From NCBI GenBank assembly GCA_963712065.1, contig CAVQGM010000001.1, forward strand, positions 124,001 through 188,000: DNA of 64,000 bases. The letters run 5' to 3'. This stretch comes from CAVQGM01 sp963712065. Its GTDB lineage: Bacteria > Actinomycetota > Acidimicrobiia > Acidimicrobiales > Acidimicrobilacustridaceae. This document shows, piece after piece, positions 56,857 through 64,000 of this stretch. A program made the translations under genes and the position numbers. Within the stretch, counting starts at the first letter, position 1. Every line of letters starts with the position of its first letter. Below the pieces are notes generated by a model. That model was given only the letters and a program-made list of their open reading frames with translations, did no database searches and was not told the DNA's origin.

Positions 56857-58359
56857 CTGCAGCGATCCCGCTTCGCTCGGGTCCGCCGGCTTCGGCGGCC
56901 CGCCGGCCCGGTCGTGGTGGACCGCCTCGTCGCCGTCTCGCACCAGCGCCCGCAGGTCGGCCAACTCGTCGTGGAGGGCGGCGGCGAGCACGGGCAGGTC
57001 GGGGGCGGTGTCGGGGTCGCCGTGGAGGCCGACGGCGAGGGTGCCGTCGTAGCTGAGCAACGCGATGCCGATGCTGAGGTTGCCGCCGAGCGGCACGATC
57101 GGCGTGGTCTCGAGCATGCGGGCGCCGAAGAACCACAGCGGGAAGGACGGGCCCGGCACGTTGGTGACCACCACGTTGACGAAGGGCTGGTGGTGGATCT
57201 GGCGGGCGAGGACCGCGGTCAGGGTCGGGGGCAGCAGCTCGGCCGTCTCCAGCAGCAGCTCGTTGCCGTCGGCCTGGTGGTGGGCCTTGCGTTCGGCCAT
57301 GTCGTGGTGGACCTGCAGCAGGCGGGTGAGCGGCGTGTCCTCGCCGACCGGCAGCGGGGCGACCATGGCCGACACCCGGTTCCCGAGGGCGAGGTGCTCG
57401 GCGTCGGCCCGGATCGACACCGGCACCAGCGCGTGCAGGGCGACGCCGTCCACGGACTCGCCACGCGACTCGAGCAGGCGGCGCAGGGCGCCGGTGACGC
57501 CGGCCAGCACGACGTCGTTGACCGTGACGGAGAACGCGTGGCCGACGTCGCGGAGGTCGTCGAGGGGCACGCTCACGCGCAGCAGCCGCCGGTGCTCGCC
57601 GACGGCGGCCGGGTTGAGCGACGACGCCGGGGCCCGACCGTCGGGGCCGAGCAACGCCAGCGCGGCATCGACCACGGCGCCGGTGCGCTGGAGGGCCCGG
57701 ACCGGCACCCGCGCCGCGTCCCGCACCGAACGGGCGATGCCGAGGGGCGTCGTGAAGCGGTCGACGAGGGCGTCGACCACCAGCCGGCGGGCGTCGGGGG
57801 CCGGGGCCGGCGACCACCCCTCGACCGGTTCGGGCTCGCCGACCGCCGGCGCCGGCACGGGCTCGAGGTCGAGCAGGGCGGCGGCGACCTCGACCCCGGA
57901 CACGCCGTCGACCAGTGCGTGGTGGACCTTCTCCACCATGGCCACGTTGCCGTCGTGCAGGCCACCGACGAACCACAGCTCCCACAGCGGCTTGCTCCGG
58001 TCGAGCACCTGCATCTGCAGCCGCTCGCACACGTGCTCGAGCACGGCCCGGTCGCCGGGCTGGGGCAGCACCACGAGCTTGACGTGGTCGGCGATGTCGA
58101 AGTCGTCGGCATCGACCCATGCCGGCTGGCCGATGCCGAGGGGCGGCATCCGCAGCTTGCGCCGCAGCCGGGGCACGAGGTGGAGGCGGGACTCGACCCG
58201 CCGTCGCACGTCGGTGAGCCGGAAGGCGCCGTCGTCGTCGAAGAACGGCTCGCCCTCGAACACCGACAGGGCTCCGACGTGCATCGGGGTGGCGTCGGTC
58301 TCGGCGTGGAGGAAGCTGGCGTCGAGGGCGGTGAGCCGTTCGTACGCGGGGCAGGGCAT
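56854..58359 (-). CDS. Wax ester synthase/diacylglycerol acyltransferase (second)
   Basis: A 501-aa WS/DGAT, which esterifies acyl-CoA to diacylglycerol or long alcohols for storage lipid. The catalytic HHxxxDG is VEKVHHALVDGVSG; other blocks are YERLTALDASFLHAETDATP, VNDVVLAGVTGALRRLLESR, and VVTNVPGPSFPLWFFGAR. I chose ATG 58359 (AGAGGAG 6 nt upstream); ATG 58413 overlaps the previous gene's stop as ATGA and would add 18 residues. It forms a tandem pair with the next gene. Confidence 0.9.
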   Translation of the reverse strand: MPCPAYERLTALDASFLHAETDATPMHVGALSVFEGEPFFDDDGAFRLTDVRRRVESRLHLVPRLRRKLRMPPLGIGQPAWVDADDFDIADHVKLVVLPQPGDRAVLEHVCERLQMQVLDRSKPLWELWFVGGLHDGNVAMVEKVHHALVDGVSGVEVAAALLDLEPVPAPAVGEPEPVEGWSPAPAPDARRLVVDALVDRFTTPLGIARSVRDAARVPVRALQRTGAVVDAALALLGPDGRAPASSLNPAAVGEHRRLLRVSVPLDDLRDVGHAFSVTVNDVVLAGVTGALRRLLESRGESVDGVALHALVPVSIRADAEHLALGNRVSAMVAPLPVGEDTPLTRLLQVHHDMAERKAHHQADGNELLLETAELLPPTLTAVLARQIHHQPFVNVVVTNVPGPSFPLWFFGARMLETTPIVPLGGNLSIGIALLSYDGTLAVGLHGDPDTAPDLPVLAAALHDELADLRALVRDGDEAVHHDRAGGPPKPADPSEAGSLQ

Positions 58360-58409
58360 CGTGGGCTCCTCTCGGCGGGCCGCGGCGAGCTCGGGATCGG
58401 TCGCCGGGC

Positions 58410-59840
58410 TCATGCGGTGCGCACGGCCTCGTGCCCGCTCACCGCCAGCACCTCGTCGAACCCGCCGACGAGGCACGCCATCAGGGCCTCGTGGTCGGGC
58501 ACGGCGACGGTGTCGACGACGAGACCGACGCAGGCCCGCTCGACGTGGCTCAGCAGCGCGACGCTGAGCGAGGCGCCGCTCGGCGGGGCGAAGGCGTACT
58601 GCCGCTCGACCTCGGCGCCGGCCAGGTAGGCCTTGCTCGGGAGGCCGGGGACGTTGGTGCAGACCATGTCGATGTTCTTCAGCATGCCGCCGAAGATGCT
58701 GGTGGTCACCGACACGGGCAGCCGGTCGAGGACGCCGGCGACGGCGTCGCTGTAGGCGAGCGACGGCTCGCGGGTCCAGGCATGGGCGACGGCGCCGACC
58801 TGCTGCATCCGCTCGACCGGGTCGGCGATGTCGGCCGGCACGGTGAACCGGGCCGGCGCGAAGCGGTTGCCACCCATCGAGTCGCCCGGCTGGCGGTAGT
58901 TCACCGGCATGGTGATGCGGAGCGAGTCGAGGCTCGCGCCCCGCATGGCGTGGTAGCGGGCGATGCCACCGACCACGGCGGCGAGGAAGGCGTCGTTGAG
59001 CGTGCCCCCGGCGACGTGGCCGGCGGCTTTGAGGTCGGCGAGGTGCACCTCGAGGGTGTCGAAGCGCCGGGACAGGCTGCGACCCCGCATGATCGGCGAC
59101 GCCGGCTCGGTCACCGGGGTGAGGAGCTTGACCAGCGAACGGGACAGCTCGGCGGCCCGGCCGGCGGTGCCGGCGGGATCGCGCATGGTCGAGACCGCCG
59201 CGCCGCCGATGGTGAGGGGCGATCGCACGACCGAGCCCGTGAGCTGCGCGGCCCGCTCGCCCAACGCGTCGCGGAACATCGCCGCCGGGGATTCCGGTCC
59301 CGGCGCCGGCACCGGGGGCATCGGGCCGCGGTCGTCACCCTCACGGGTCTCGTCGAGCATCATCAGCGCCAGATCGATCGCCCCCACACCGTCCGCGAGC
59401 GAGTGGTGCAGCTTCTCGATCAGGGCTGCCTTCCCGTCGGCGAGGCCCTCGACGAGGGTGAACTCCCACAGCGGGCGGGCCCGGTCGAAGCCGACCATGG
59501 CGAGGGGCTGGGCCAGGTCGAGGACGGTGCGGAGGGTCCCCGGCTCGGGGGACCGGACGCGGCGCAGGTGGAAGGAGAGATCGAACTGCGAGTCGACCAC
59601 CCAGCGGGGCGCACCCACCCGCAGCGGCGGCACGATGACCCGCTGGCGCAGCCGGGGGATCGACCGGCTGGCCAGCTCCATCCGCTCGACCAGCCGGTCC
59701 CATTCGGGCGCGCGGTCGAGCACGGCGACGGCCGTGATCGTCGACCGCAGCACCGGGTCCTTCTCGATGTCCCAGAGCACGGCGTCGGATGCCGACATGT
59801 GCTCCTCGAACCGGCCGCCGCGCCCGTCGCTCGCGCCCAC
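58410..59840 (-). CDS. Wax ester synthase/diacylglycerol acyltransferase (first)
   Basis: A 476-aa paralogue of the previous gene with HHxxxDG in IEKLHHSLADGVGA. Conserved blocks: SASDAVLWDIEKDPVLRSTI, TLNDAFLAAVVGGIARYHAM, VNYRQPGDSMGGNRFAPARF, MVCTNVPGLPSKAYLAGAEV. The GTG has GGGGGAAGC upstream and is divergent from the epimerase gene (123 bp). Two adjacent but divergent-in-sequence copies suggest different acceptor preferences (alcohol versus diacylglycerol). Confidence 0.9.
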   Translation of the reverse strand: MGASDGRGGRFEEHMSASDAVLWDIEKDPVLRSTITAVAVLDRAPEWDRLVERMELASRSIPRLRQRVIVPPLRVGAPRWVVDSQFDLSFHLRRVRSPEPGTLRTVLDLAQPLAMVGFDRARPLWEFTLVEGLADGKAALIEKLHHSLADGVGAIDLALMMLDETREGDDRGPMPPVPAPGPESPAAMFRDALGERAAQLTGSVVRSPLTIGGAAVSTMRDPAGTAGRAAELSRSLVKLLTPVTEPASPIMRGRSLSRRFDTLEVHLADLKAAGHVAGGTLNDAFLAAVVGGIARYHAMRGASLDSLRITMPVNYRQPGDSMGGNRFAPARFTVPADIADPVERMQQVGAVAHAWTREPSLAYSDAVAGVLDRLPVSVTTSIFGGMLKNIDMVCTNVPGLPSKAYLAGAEVERQYAFAPPSGASLSVALLSHVERACVGLVVDTVAVPDHEALMACLVGGFDEVLAVSGHEAVRTA

Positions 59841-59948
59841 TGCTTCCCCCTTCGTCGTTCCCCTCCAGCGTGGCGTCGGTCACCCCGCGGGCAGTAGGGC
59901 CGAACGGCACGACGAGCCCGGCCCGGCGGGCCCCGCCGGGCTCGCGTC

Positions 59949-59954
59949 TACGCT
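59949..59954 (+). promoter_or_regulatory. -10 box TACGCT, leaderless start 59964
   Basis: Nine nt before the ATG of the epimerase-like gene. Confidence 0.45.
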
Positions 59955-59963
59955 CCCCCGGCC

Positions 59964-60875
59964 ATGGAGCCCCTCCGTGGACGACGCATCCTCATCACCG
60001 GCGCCACCGGGCAGGTCGCCGAGCCGATCGCCCGACGTCTGGCCGCCGACAACGACGTGATCGCCACCGCCCGGTTCACCGACGACGCCGCCCGGACCCG
60101 CCTCGAGGAGGCCGGCGTCGGCTGCGTCGCCGTCGACCTGGCCGGCGACGACCTCGACGCCATCCCCGCCGACGTCGACGTCGTGCTCAACTTCGCGGTG
60201 GTGAAGTCGGGGAGGTGGGACCTCGACCTCCGGGCCAACGCCGAGGCGGCCGGGCTGCTCATGGACCGCTGCCGGGAGGCGTCGGTGTTCCTCCACTGCT
60301 CCTCCACCGGCGTCTACCAGCCGGCCGGCGCCCACCGCCTGACCGAGACCGACCCGCTCGGCGACAACCACCGGGCGATCATGCCGACCTACTCCATCGC
60401 CAAGATCGCCACCGAGGCGGTGGTGCGCACCGAGGCCCGGCGGCTCGGACTGCCCACCACCATCGCCCGGCTCAACGTGCCCTACGGCGACAACGGAGGC
60501 TGGCCCGCCTGGCACCTCGCCCTCCTGTTGGGCGACGCCCCCATCGCCGTCCACCCCGACCGGCCCAACCTGTTCAACCCGATCCACGAGGACGACATCG
60601 TCGCCATGATCCCCGACCTCCTCGCAGCGGCCGCGACACCGGCCACCATCGTGAACTGGGCCGGCGACGAGCAGGTCGCCCTCGAGGAGTGGTGCACGTA
60701 CCTCGGCGGGCTCGTCGGGCGAGCGCCGCGGTTCGACGTGACCGAGGCGACCATCGGCGGGGTCACCACCGACAACACCAGACGGCTCGCCGTCACCGGC
60801 CCGTCCGAGGTGCCCTGGAAGGACGGCTTCCGGCGCATGGTCGCCGCGCTCCACCCCGACCTCGACCTGGCCTGA
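59964..60875 (+). CDS. NAD-dependent epimerase/dehydratase-family protein
   Basis: A 303-aa extended SDR. Nucleotide motif ILITGATGQVAEPIARRL (GxxGxxA), VVLNFAVV, CSSTGVYQPAG, and the catalytic pair in YSIAKIATEA. The substrate is likely a nucleotide sugar or a small hydroxy ketone; the missing sugar-specific motifs leave this open. The ATG is 9 nt after TACGCT (59949-59954). Confidence 0.82.
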   Translation: MEPLRGRRILITGATGQVAEPIARRLAADNDVIATARFTDDAARTRLEEAGVGCVAVDLAGDDLDAIPADVDVVLNFAVVKSGRWDLDLRANAEAAGLLMDRCREASVFLHCSSTGVYQPAGAHRLTETDPLGDNHRAIMPTYSIAKIATEAVVRTEARRLGLPTTIARLNVPYGDNGGWPAWHLALLLGDAPIAVHPDRPNLFNPIHEDDIVAMIPDLLAAAATPATIVNWAGDEQVALEEWCTYLGGLVGRAPRFDVTEATIGGVTTDNTRRLAVTGPSEVPWKDGFRRMVAALHPDLDLA

Positions 60876-60906
60876 CGTCCGACGCGAGGCGCCGCCCGGC
60901 TGACTC

Positions 60907-60960
60907 CGGTTCTGGTGTCGGTCGCGGTCGCCCCCGCGACCAGATCCCACACCAGAACCG
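60907..60960. repeat. 54-bp intergenic dyad (12-bp perfect arms plus inner stem)
   Basis: CGGTTCTGGTGT (60907-60918) and ACACCAGAACCG (60949-60960) are exact complements. Inside, GTCGCGG (60921-60927) pairs with CCGCGAC (60934-60940). It abuts TAGTCT, the likely -10 box of the next gene, so it may act as an operator, as a terminator for the epimerase gene, or be a REP-like element. Confidence 0.8.
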
Positions 60961-60966
60961 TAGTCT
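60961..60966 (+). promoter_or_regulatory. -10 box TAGTCT, leaderless start 60974
   Basis: Seven nt before the ATG of the MBL-like gene and directly after the 54-bp dyad. Confidence 0.5.
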
Positions 60967-60973
60967 CGTGGTC

Positions 60974-61807
60974 ATGCCGCTCGAGCCGCTGGCCCCCGGG
61001 GTGCAGGTGTGGCGCCAGGAGCCCACCGGGCACGGCCGCACCAACGCCGGCGTCGTGGTCGACGAGGACGGCCTCACGGTGGTCGACTGCCTCTTGACCC
61101 CGGCCCAGGCCCAGGAGCTGGTCGACGCGCTCGAACCCCTCGGGCTGCCCGTGCGGCGCGCGGTCTACACGAGCAGCCACATCGAGTTCACGGGTGGCTC
61201 GTCGAGGTTCTGGATGGCGGCGCGGTACGGCCGTTCGCAGACGAGCGCCCTCCTCGACCAGCCACCCAACGTCGAGGTGTACCGCCGCCTGTACCCGGCC
61301 GACGCCGCGACCTTCGACGAGGAGTTCGCCACCCGGCCGGTGTCGCACGTCGTCGACGTGGCCGCCTGGCTCAGCCCTGCGGTGTGCGCCCTGCCGAGCG
61401 GCGGCCAACAGCAGCAGAACCTCGTCGCCCTCGTGCCCGGCGCCGACGTGCTGTTCGCCGGGGCCATGGCCTGCTTCGGCGTCACGCCCAACGCCTTCGA
61501 CGGCGACCCCGGCACCTGGGCCGACACCCTCGGCGACCTGGCCGAGCTGGCGACGACCATCGTCCCCGGCATCGGGCCGGTCGGCGGCCCCGACGACGTC
61601 GTGGCGCTGCAGGCGTACCTCTACGCCTGCGTCGAGGCCGACGGCGACCCGACGGCCATCCCGCCCGGACCGTGGGACGGGTGGGCCGATCGCGAGCTCG
61701 ACGCCGTCAACGTCGAGCGGGCGGCCATGCTCGCCCGCGGCGACGACGGCGTACCGCCGACGATGCTCTCGCTCGTCGGCTTGGCCCGACCCTCGGAGGG
61801 ACCATGA
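60974..61807 (+). CDS. Degenerate metallo-beta-lactamase-fold protein
   Basis: A 277-aa protein with the MBL layout (NAGVVVDEDGLTVVDCLLTP, VPGADVLFAGAMACFGVTP) but with the metal ligands altered. The THxHxDHxGG motif reads TSSHIEFTGG, so only one His is kept, and the D of the LFAGD block is Ala (LFAGAMAC). It is therefore probably non-hydrolytic or binds another ligand. The ATG is 7 nt after TAGTCT. It is translationally coupled (ATGA) to the next, unrecognised gene. Confidence 0.7.
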   Translation: MPLEPLAPGVQVWRQEPTGHGRTNAGVVVDEDGLTVVDCLLTPAQAQELVDALEPLGLPVRRAVYTSSHIEFTGGSSRFWMAARYGRSQTSALLDQPPNVEVYRRLYPADAATFDEEFATRPVSHVVDVAAWLSPAVCALPSGGQQQQNLVALVPGADVLFAGAMACFGVTPNAFDGDPGTWADTLGDLAELATTIVPGIGPVGGPDDVVALQAYLYACVEADGDPTAIPPGPWDGWADRELDAVNVERAAMLARGDDGVPPTMLSLVGLARPSEGP

Positions 61808-62610
61808 CCACGACCCGCGCCATCCGACTCGTCAACGGCCCCCCACGCCTCGCCGGCACCACCGTCGACGTCGGGTCGAGCCCGTTCGACGCCGCCGACG
61901 TCGACCCGACCACCCGCCGCTTCGTTCGGGCGACCGACGGCCAGCGGGTCGTGCCGTTCTCCACGCTGCGGCCCCGGTGCACCCACCGCGCCGCGGCCGA
62001 GGAGCTGGCCGCGTCGTGGCGGCTGCTGGTGTTCGTGCCGGCGCGCCGGCCCCGCCGGTCGGGCCTGCACGCCTACCGCTACGAGGGTGCCTACCGGCTC
62101 GCACCGGCCCGCGACGACCGCGGGCGGTGGGCGCTGGCGCCGGCCGACCCCATCGCCCGCACCACCTCCGGACCACGCACGACCGCCGTCGCACCTCCGA
62201 GGCCCCCCGGCGACACCCACACCGATCCGATCGACGGCGCCTGGGGCGACCTCGCCCACCGGGTCGACGACGCCGCCGCCCGGGTGGCGACCCTCGTGGC
62301 CCTGCTCCCGCCGGGACCGCTCGCCGACCGCGCCGCCGACGTGCGGGGCGAGGTCGAGCGGGCCACCGCCGATGCGCGCCGCCTGGCCGCCGTGGGCGCC
62401 ACCCTCGCGCCGGTCGACGGCGCCGGCTCGCGAGCGCCGGCCGTGCGAGCGCGCGTCGACGAGATCGTCGCGGCCGTCGACCGCACCGTGGAGGACCTCG
62501 TCGACATCCACCTCTCGCTCGACGGGCCCGCCGACCCCGCAGCGCCCCTGCAGGGCCTGGTCGGCGCCCTCGCCGAGCTCAGGGCACCGACGCCACCAGC
62601 TCCTCGCTGA
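61804..62610 (+). CDS. Hypothetical protein coupled to MBL-like gene
   Basis: A 268-aa protein, unrecognised. The N-terminal half has mixed strands (MTTTRAIRLVNGPPRLAGTT, ASWRLLVFVPARRPRRSGLH) and the C-terminal half is Ala/Val/Asp/Arg-rich helix (RVDDAAARVATLVALLPPGP, VRARVDEIVAAVDRTVEDLV), probably a helical bundle. It starts in an ATGA overlap with the MBL-like gene and its last 32 bp overlap tail-to-tail with the SDR gene. A functional link to the MBL-like protein is likely. Confidence 0.6.
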   Translation: MTTTRAIRLVNGPPRLAGTTVDVGSSPFDAADVDPTTRRFVRATDGQRVVPFSTLRPRCTHRAAAEELAASWRLLVFVPARRPRRSGLHAYRYEGAYRLAPARDDRGRWALAPADPIARTTSGPRTTAVAPPRPPGDTHTDPIDGAWGDLAHRVDDAAARVATLVALLPPGPLADRAADVRGEVERATADARRLAAVGATLAPVDGAGSRAPAVRARVDEIVAAVDRTVEDLVDIHLSLDGPADPAAPLQGLVGALAELRAPTPPAPR

Positions 62611-63445
62611 GCTCCCACAGGCGTCGGGCGGCATCGGGGTCGCGGCCCGCCGCGCTCGGCTCGTGCATCCGGCATCGCACGAAGTACTGACCGGTGACGC
62701 CCTCGACCTCGGGCGACGACGCCAGGTGGGTGATCGTGCGGGCGCCGCGCCTCGGGCTGACGAGGAACGGACGACCGATGGCCAGCAGCGCCCGCTCGAT
62801 GCCGACCGTGTCGTCGGCGCTGCCGAACCCGGAGCGGACGGCGCCGGGGTGCAGGCAGTTCGACGTGACGCCGGTGCCGGCCAGGCCGCGGGCCAGCTCC
62901 AGGGTGAACAACACGTTGGCCAGCTTCGACTGGTTGTAGGCCGCGGTGCCGTGGTAGGCGCGCACGCTGAACTGCGGGTCGGCGAACGAGAACCCCGGCG
63001 CGAACCGGTGGGCGACCGACGACACGTTGACCACCCGGGCCGGCGCCGACGCCACCAGCCGATCTCGCAGGAGCTCGGTGAGCAGGAAGTGGCCCAGGTG
63101 GTTCACGCCGAAGGTCGCCTCGAAGCCGTCCTCGGTCAGCTGCCGGGTCGACAGGATCGCCCCGGCGTTGTTGACCAGCACGTCGAGGCGGTCGTAGCGG
63201 TCCTGCACGTCGTCGGCAAAGGCCCGGATCGAGGCCGACGACGCCAGATCGAGTGACATGGCCGTGGCCTCGCCACCGCGCGATCGGGCCCGGACGTCCT
63301 CGGCGGCGGCCGCGCCCTTGGTGTCGTCACGGGCGGCGATCACCACGATCGCGCCGAGGCCGGCCAGCGACACGGCCGCCTCGCGTCCGATCCCCGAGTT
63401 CCCCCCGGTGATGACCACGACCGCCCCGTCCATGCCGTGACCCAT
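62579..63445 (-). CDS. Short-chain dehydrogenase (retinol dehydrogenase/WWOX-like)
   Basis: A 288-aa SDR: VVVITGGNSGIGREAAVSLA, LVNNAGAILSTRQLTEDGFE, VNVSSVAHRF, catalytic Tyr/Lys in YNQSKLANVLFTLEL. The FGVNHLGHFLLTELLRDRL block is typical of the retinol dehydrogenase/WWOX/protochlorophyllide-like SDRs of actinomycetes. The substrate is unknown. ATG 63445 has GGGAG upstream; in-frame ATGs at 63463 and 63481 are alternatives. Convergent overlap of 32 bp with the previous gene. Confidence 0.85.
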   Translation of the reverse strand: MGHGMDGAVVVITGGNSGIGREAAVSLAGLGAIVVIAARDDTKGAAAAEDVRARSRGGEATAMSLDLASSASIRAFADDVQDRYDRLDVLVNNAGAILSTRQLTEDGFEATFGVNHLGHFLLTELLRDRLVASAPARVVNVSSVAHRFAPGFSFADPQFSVRAYHGTAAYNQSKLANVLFTLELARGLAGTGVTSNCLHPGAVRSGFGSADDTVGIERALLAIGRPFLVSPRRGARTITHLASSPEVEGVTGQYFVRCRMHEPSAAGRDPDAARRLWELSEELVASVP

Positions 63446-63490
63446 CGGTTCTCCCGTGCCCATCCCGTGAAGTGCGAGCAAACTACCCCG

Positions 63491-64000
63491 GTGCCCGACC
63501 CGACCCCCGAGTCCGACTCGCTCGTCCCCTATGGCTGGGACGAGCGGGTCGCCGCGCTCTGGAGCGAGGTGGCCGGGCCCGCGGTGCCGGGTCGGGTCAC
63601 CACCGCGGCACGGGGGCGGGTGTTCGTCCGCACCGCCGACGACCTCGTCCTGGCGACGGCCAACCCCGCCGGCTGGGCCGAGGGGGACGAAGCGGTGGTC
63701 CCCACCACCGGCGACTGGGTCGGCGTCTCCCCCGACGGCGGGCTCCGCACGGTCCTCGCGGTCCTTCCCCGTTGGTCGCGCATCGCCCGGGTCGACGCGC
63801 TGGGCCGCGCCGAGCAGGTGCTCGCCGCCAACGTCGACGTGGTGCTGGTGGTCCTCGGCCTCGACCGACCGGTCAAGGCCGGCCGCATCGACCGGTCACT
63901 GGTGCTGGCCTGGGACACCGGCGCGGTGCCCGTGGTCGTCCTCACCAAGGCCGACCTGGTCGGCGAGGCGGAGCTCGACGACGCGCTCGACGAGGTGGCC
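63491..64000 (+). CDS. rsgA: Ribosome small-subunit GTPase RsgA, N-terminal part
   Basis: 170 codons before the right edge. The peptide starts (GTG)PDPTPESDSLVPYGWDERV and includes the OB-fold (AARGRVFVRTADDLVLATA, TGDWVGVSPDG) and the start of the circularly permuted GTPase domain (VLAANVDVVLVVLGLD, VKAGRIDRSLVLAWD, VVLTKADL with the G4 TKAD). RsgA acts late in 30S assembly. P-loop and zinc finger would lie beyond the window. It is divergent from the SDR gene. Confidence 0.85.
   Translation, partial: MPDPTPESDSLVPYGWDERVAALWSEVAGPAVPGRVTTAARGRVFVRTADDLVLATANPAGWAEGDEAVVPTTGDWVGVSPDGGLRTVLAVLPRWSRIARVDALGRAEQVLAANVDVVLVVLGLDRPVKAGRIDRSLVLAWDTGAVPVVVLTKADLVGEAELDDALDEVA

Overview
The window is a very GC-rich chromosome segment with coding on both strands, many GTG starts and short gaps. 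The gene content points to an actinomycete: several acyl-CoA dehydrogenases, two WS/DGAT acyltransferases, DUF2505 and DUF4328 proteins, a PatA-like GNAT/acyl-CoA-synthetase fusion and a SAM-IV-type riboswitch. Class Acidimicrobiia is my best guess, by inference only. There is no rRNA, prophage, insertion sequence or CRISPR array. Three tRNA genes (Val-GAC, Cys-GCA, Gly-GCC) lie at 22.9-25.6 kb.

Layout. 0-3.6 kb: start of a HAD phosphatase (cut by the edge), a LysR regulator, citrate synthase and a PhzF epimerase. 3.6-9.9 kb: a left-going operon (acyl-CoA ligase, quinone oxidoreductase, class III aminotransferase, DUF6206), then DUF971 and an acyl-CoA dehydrogenase to the right. 10-18.3 kb: a Pat-like protein acetyltransferase lacking the ligase histidine, a molybdopterin oxidoreductase, a polyketide-cyclase-like protein, an unusual NfeD/SPFH chimera and a SulP transporter. 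18.4-20.8 kb: an acyl-CoA dehydrogenase pair behind a KstR-like palindrome. 20.9-30.1 kb: small proteins, tRNAs, a Rieske oxygenase, a PPOX protein, Fpg/Nei, DUF4202, DUF4328 and proline- or threonine-rich surface-type proteins. 30.2-32.8 kb: metX and a Cys/Met-metabolism PLP enzyme behind a SAM riboswitch. 32.9-36.7 kb: a PEP-mutase-like enzyme and a three-gene ABC exporter. 36.8-40.6 kb: an N6-adenine methylase downstream of a zinc-ribbon, acidic-repeat membrane protein. 40.8-51.5 kb: DEAD-box helicase, glutathione peroxidase, PhyH dioxygenase, APH kinase, Lgt, a FadE5-like dehydrogenase, enoyl-CoA isomerase, PIG-L deacetylase and a GH78-like hydrolase. 51.6-64 kb: a four-PAS GGDEF cyclase, SDR enzymes, a selenoprotein, two WS/DGATs, a degenerate metallo-beta-lactamase-like protein and the start of rsgA.

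How they work together. The dominant theme is acyl-CoA and lipid metabolism: ligase, several dehydrogenases, isomerase and storage-lipid acyltransferases, with a TetR/KstR-type operator on one block. Methionine synthesis is a second unit under SAM control.

Most notable. The gene at 55811-56842 (minus strand) is read through an in-frame TGA (56438-56440) inside a thioredoxin-like active site, W-x-x-W-U-G-C. A hairpin with an AGGTT apical loop follows the TGA at the position expected of a bacterial SECIS. This is most likely a selenocysteine protein that ordinary gene calling breaks in two. Separately, 18 genes carry a TANNNT hexamer 6-10 nt before the start codon, which suggests that leaderless transcription is common here.
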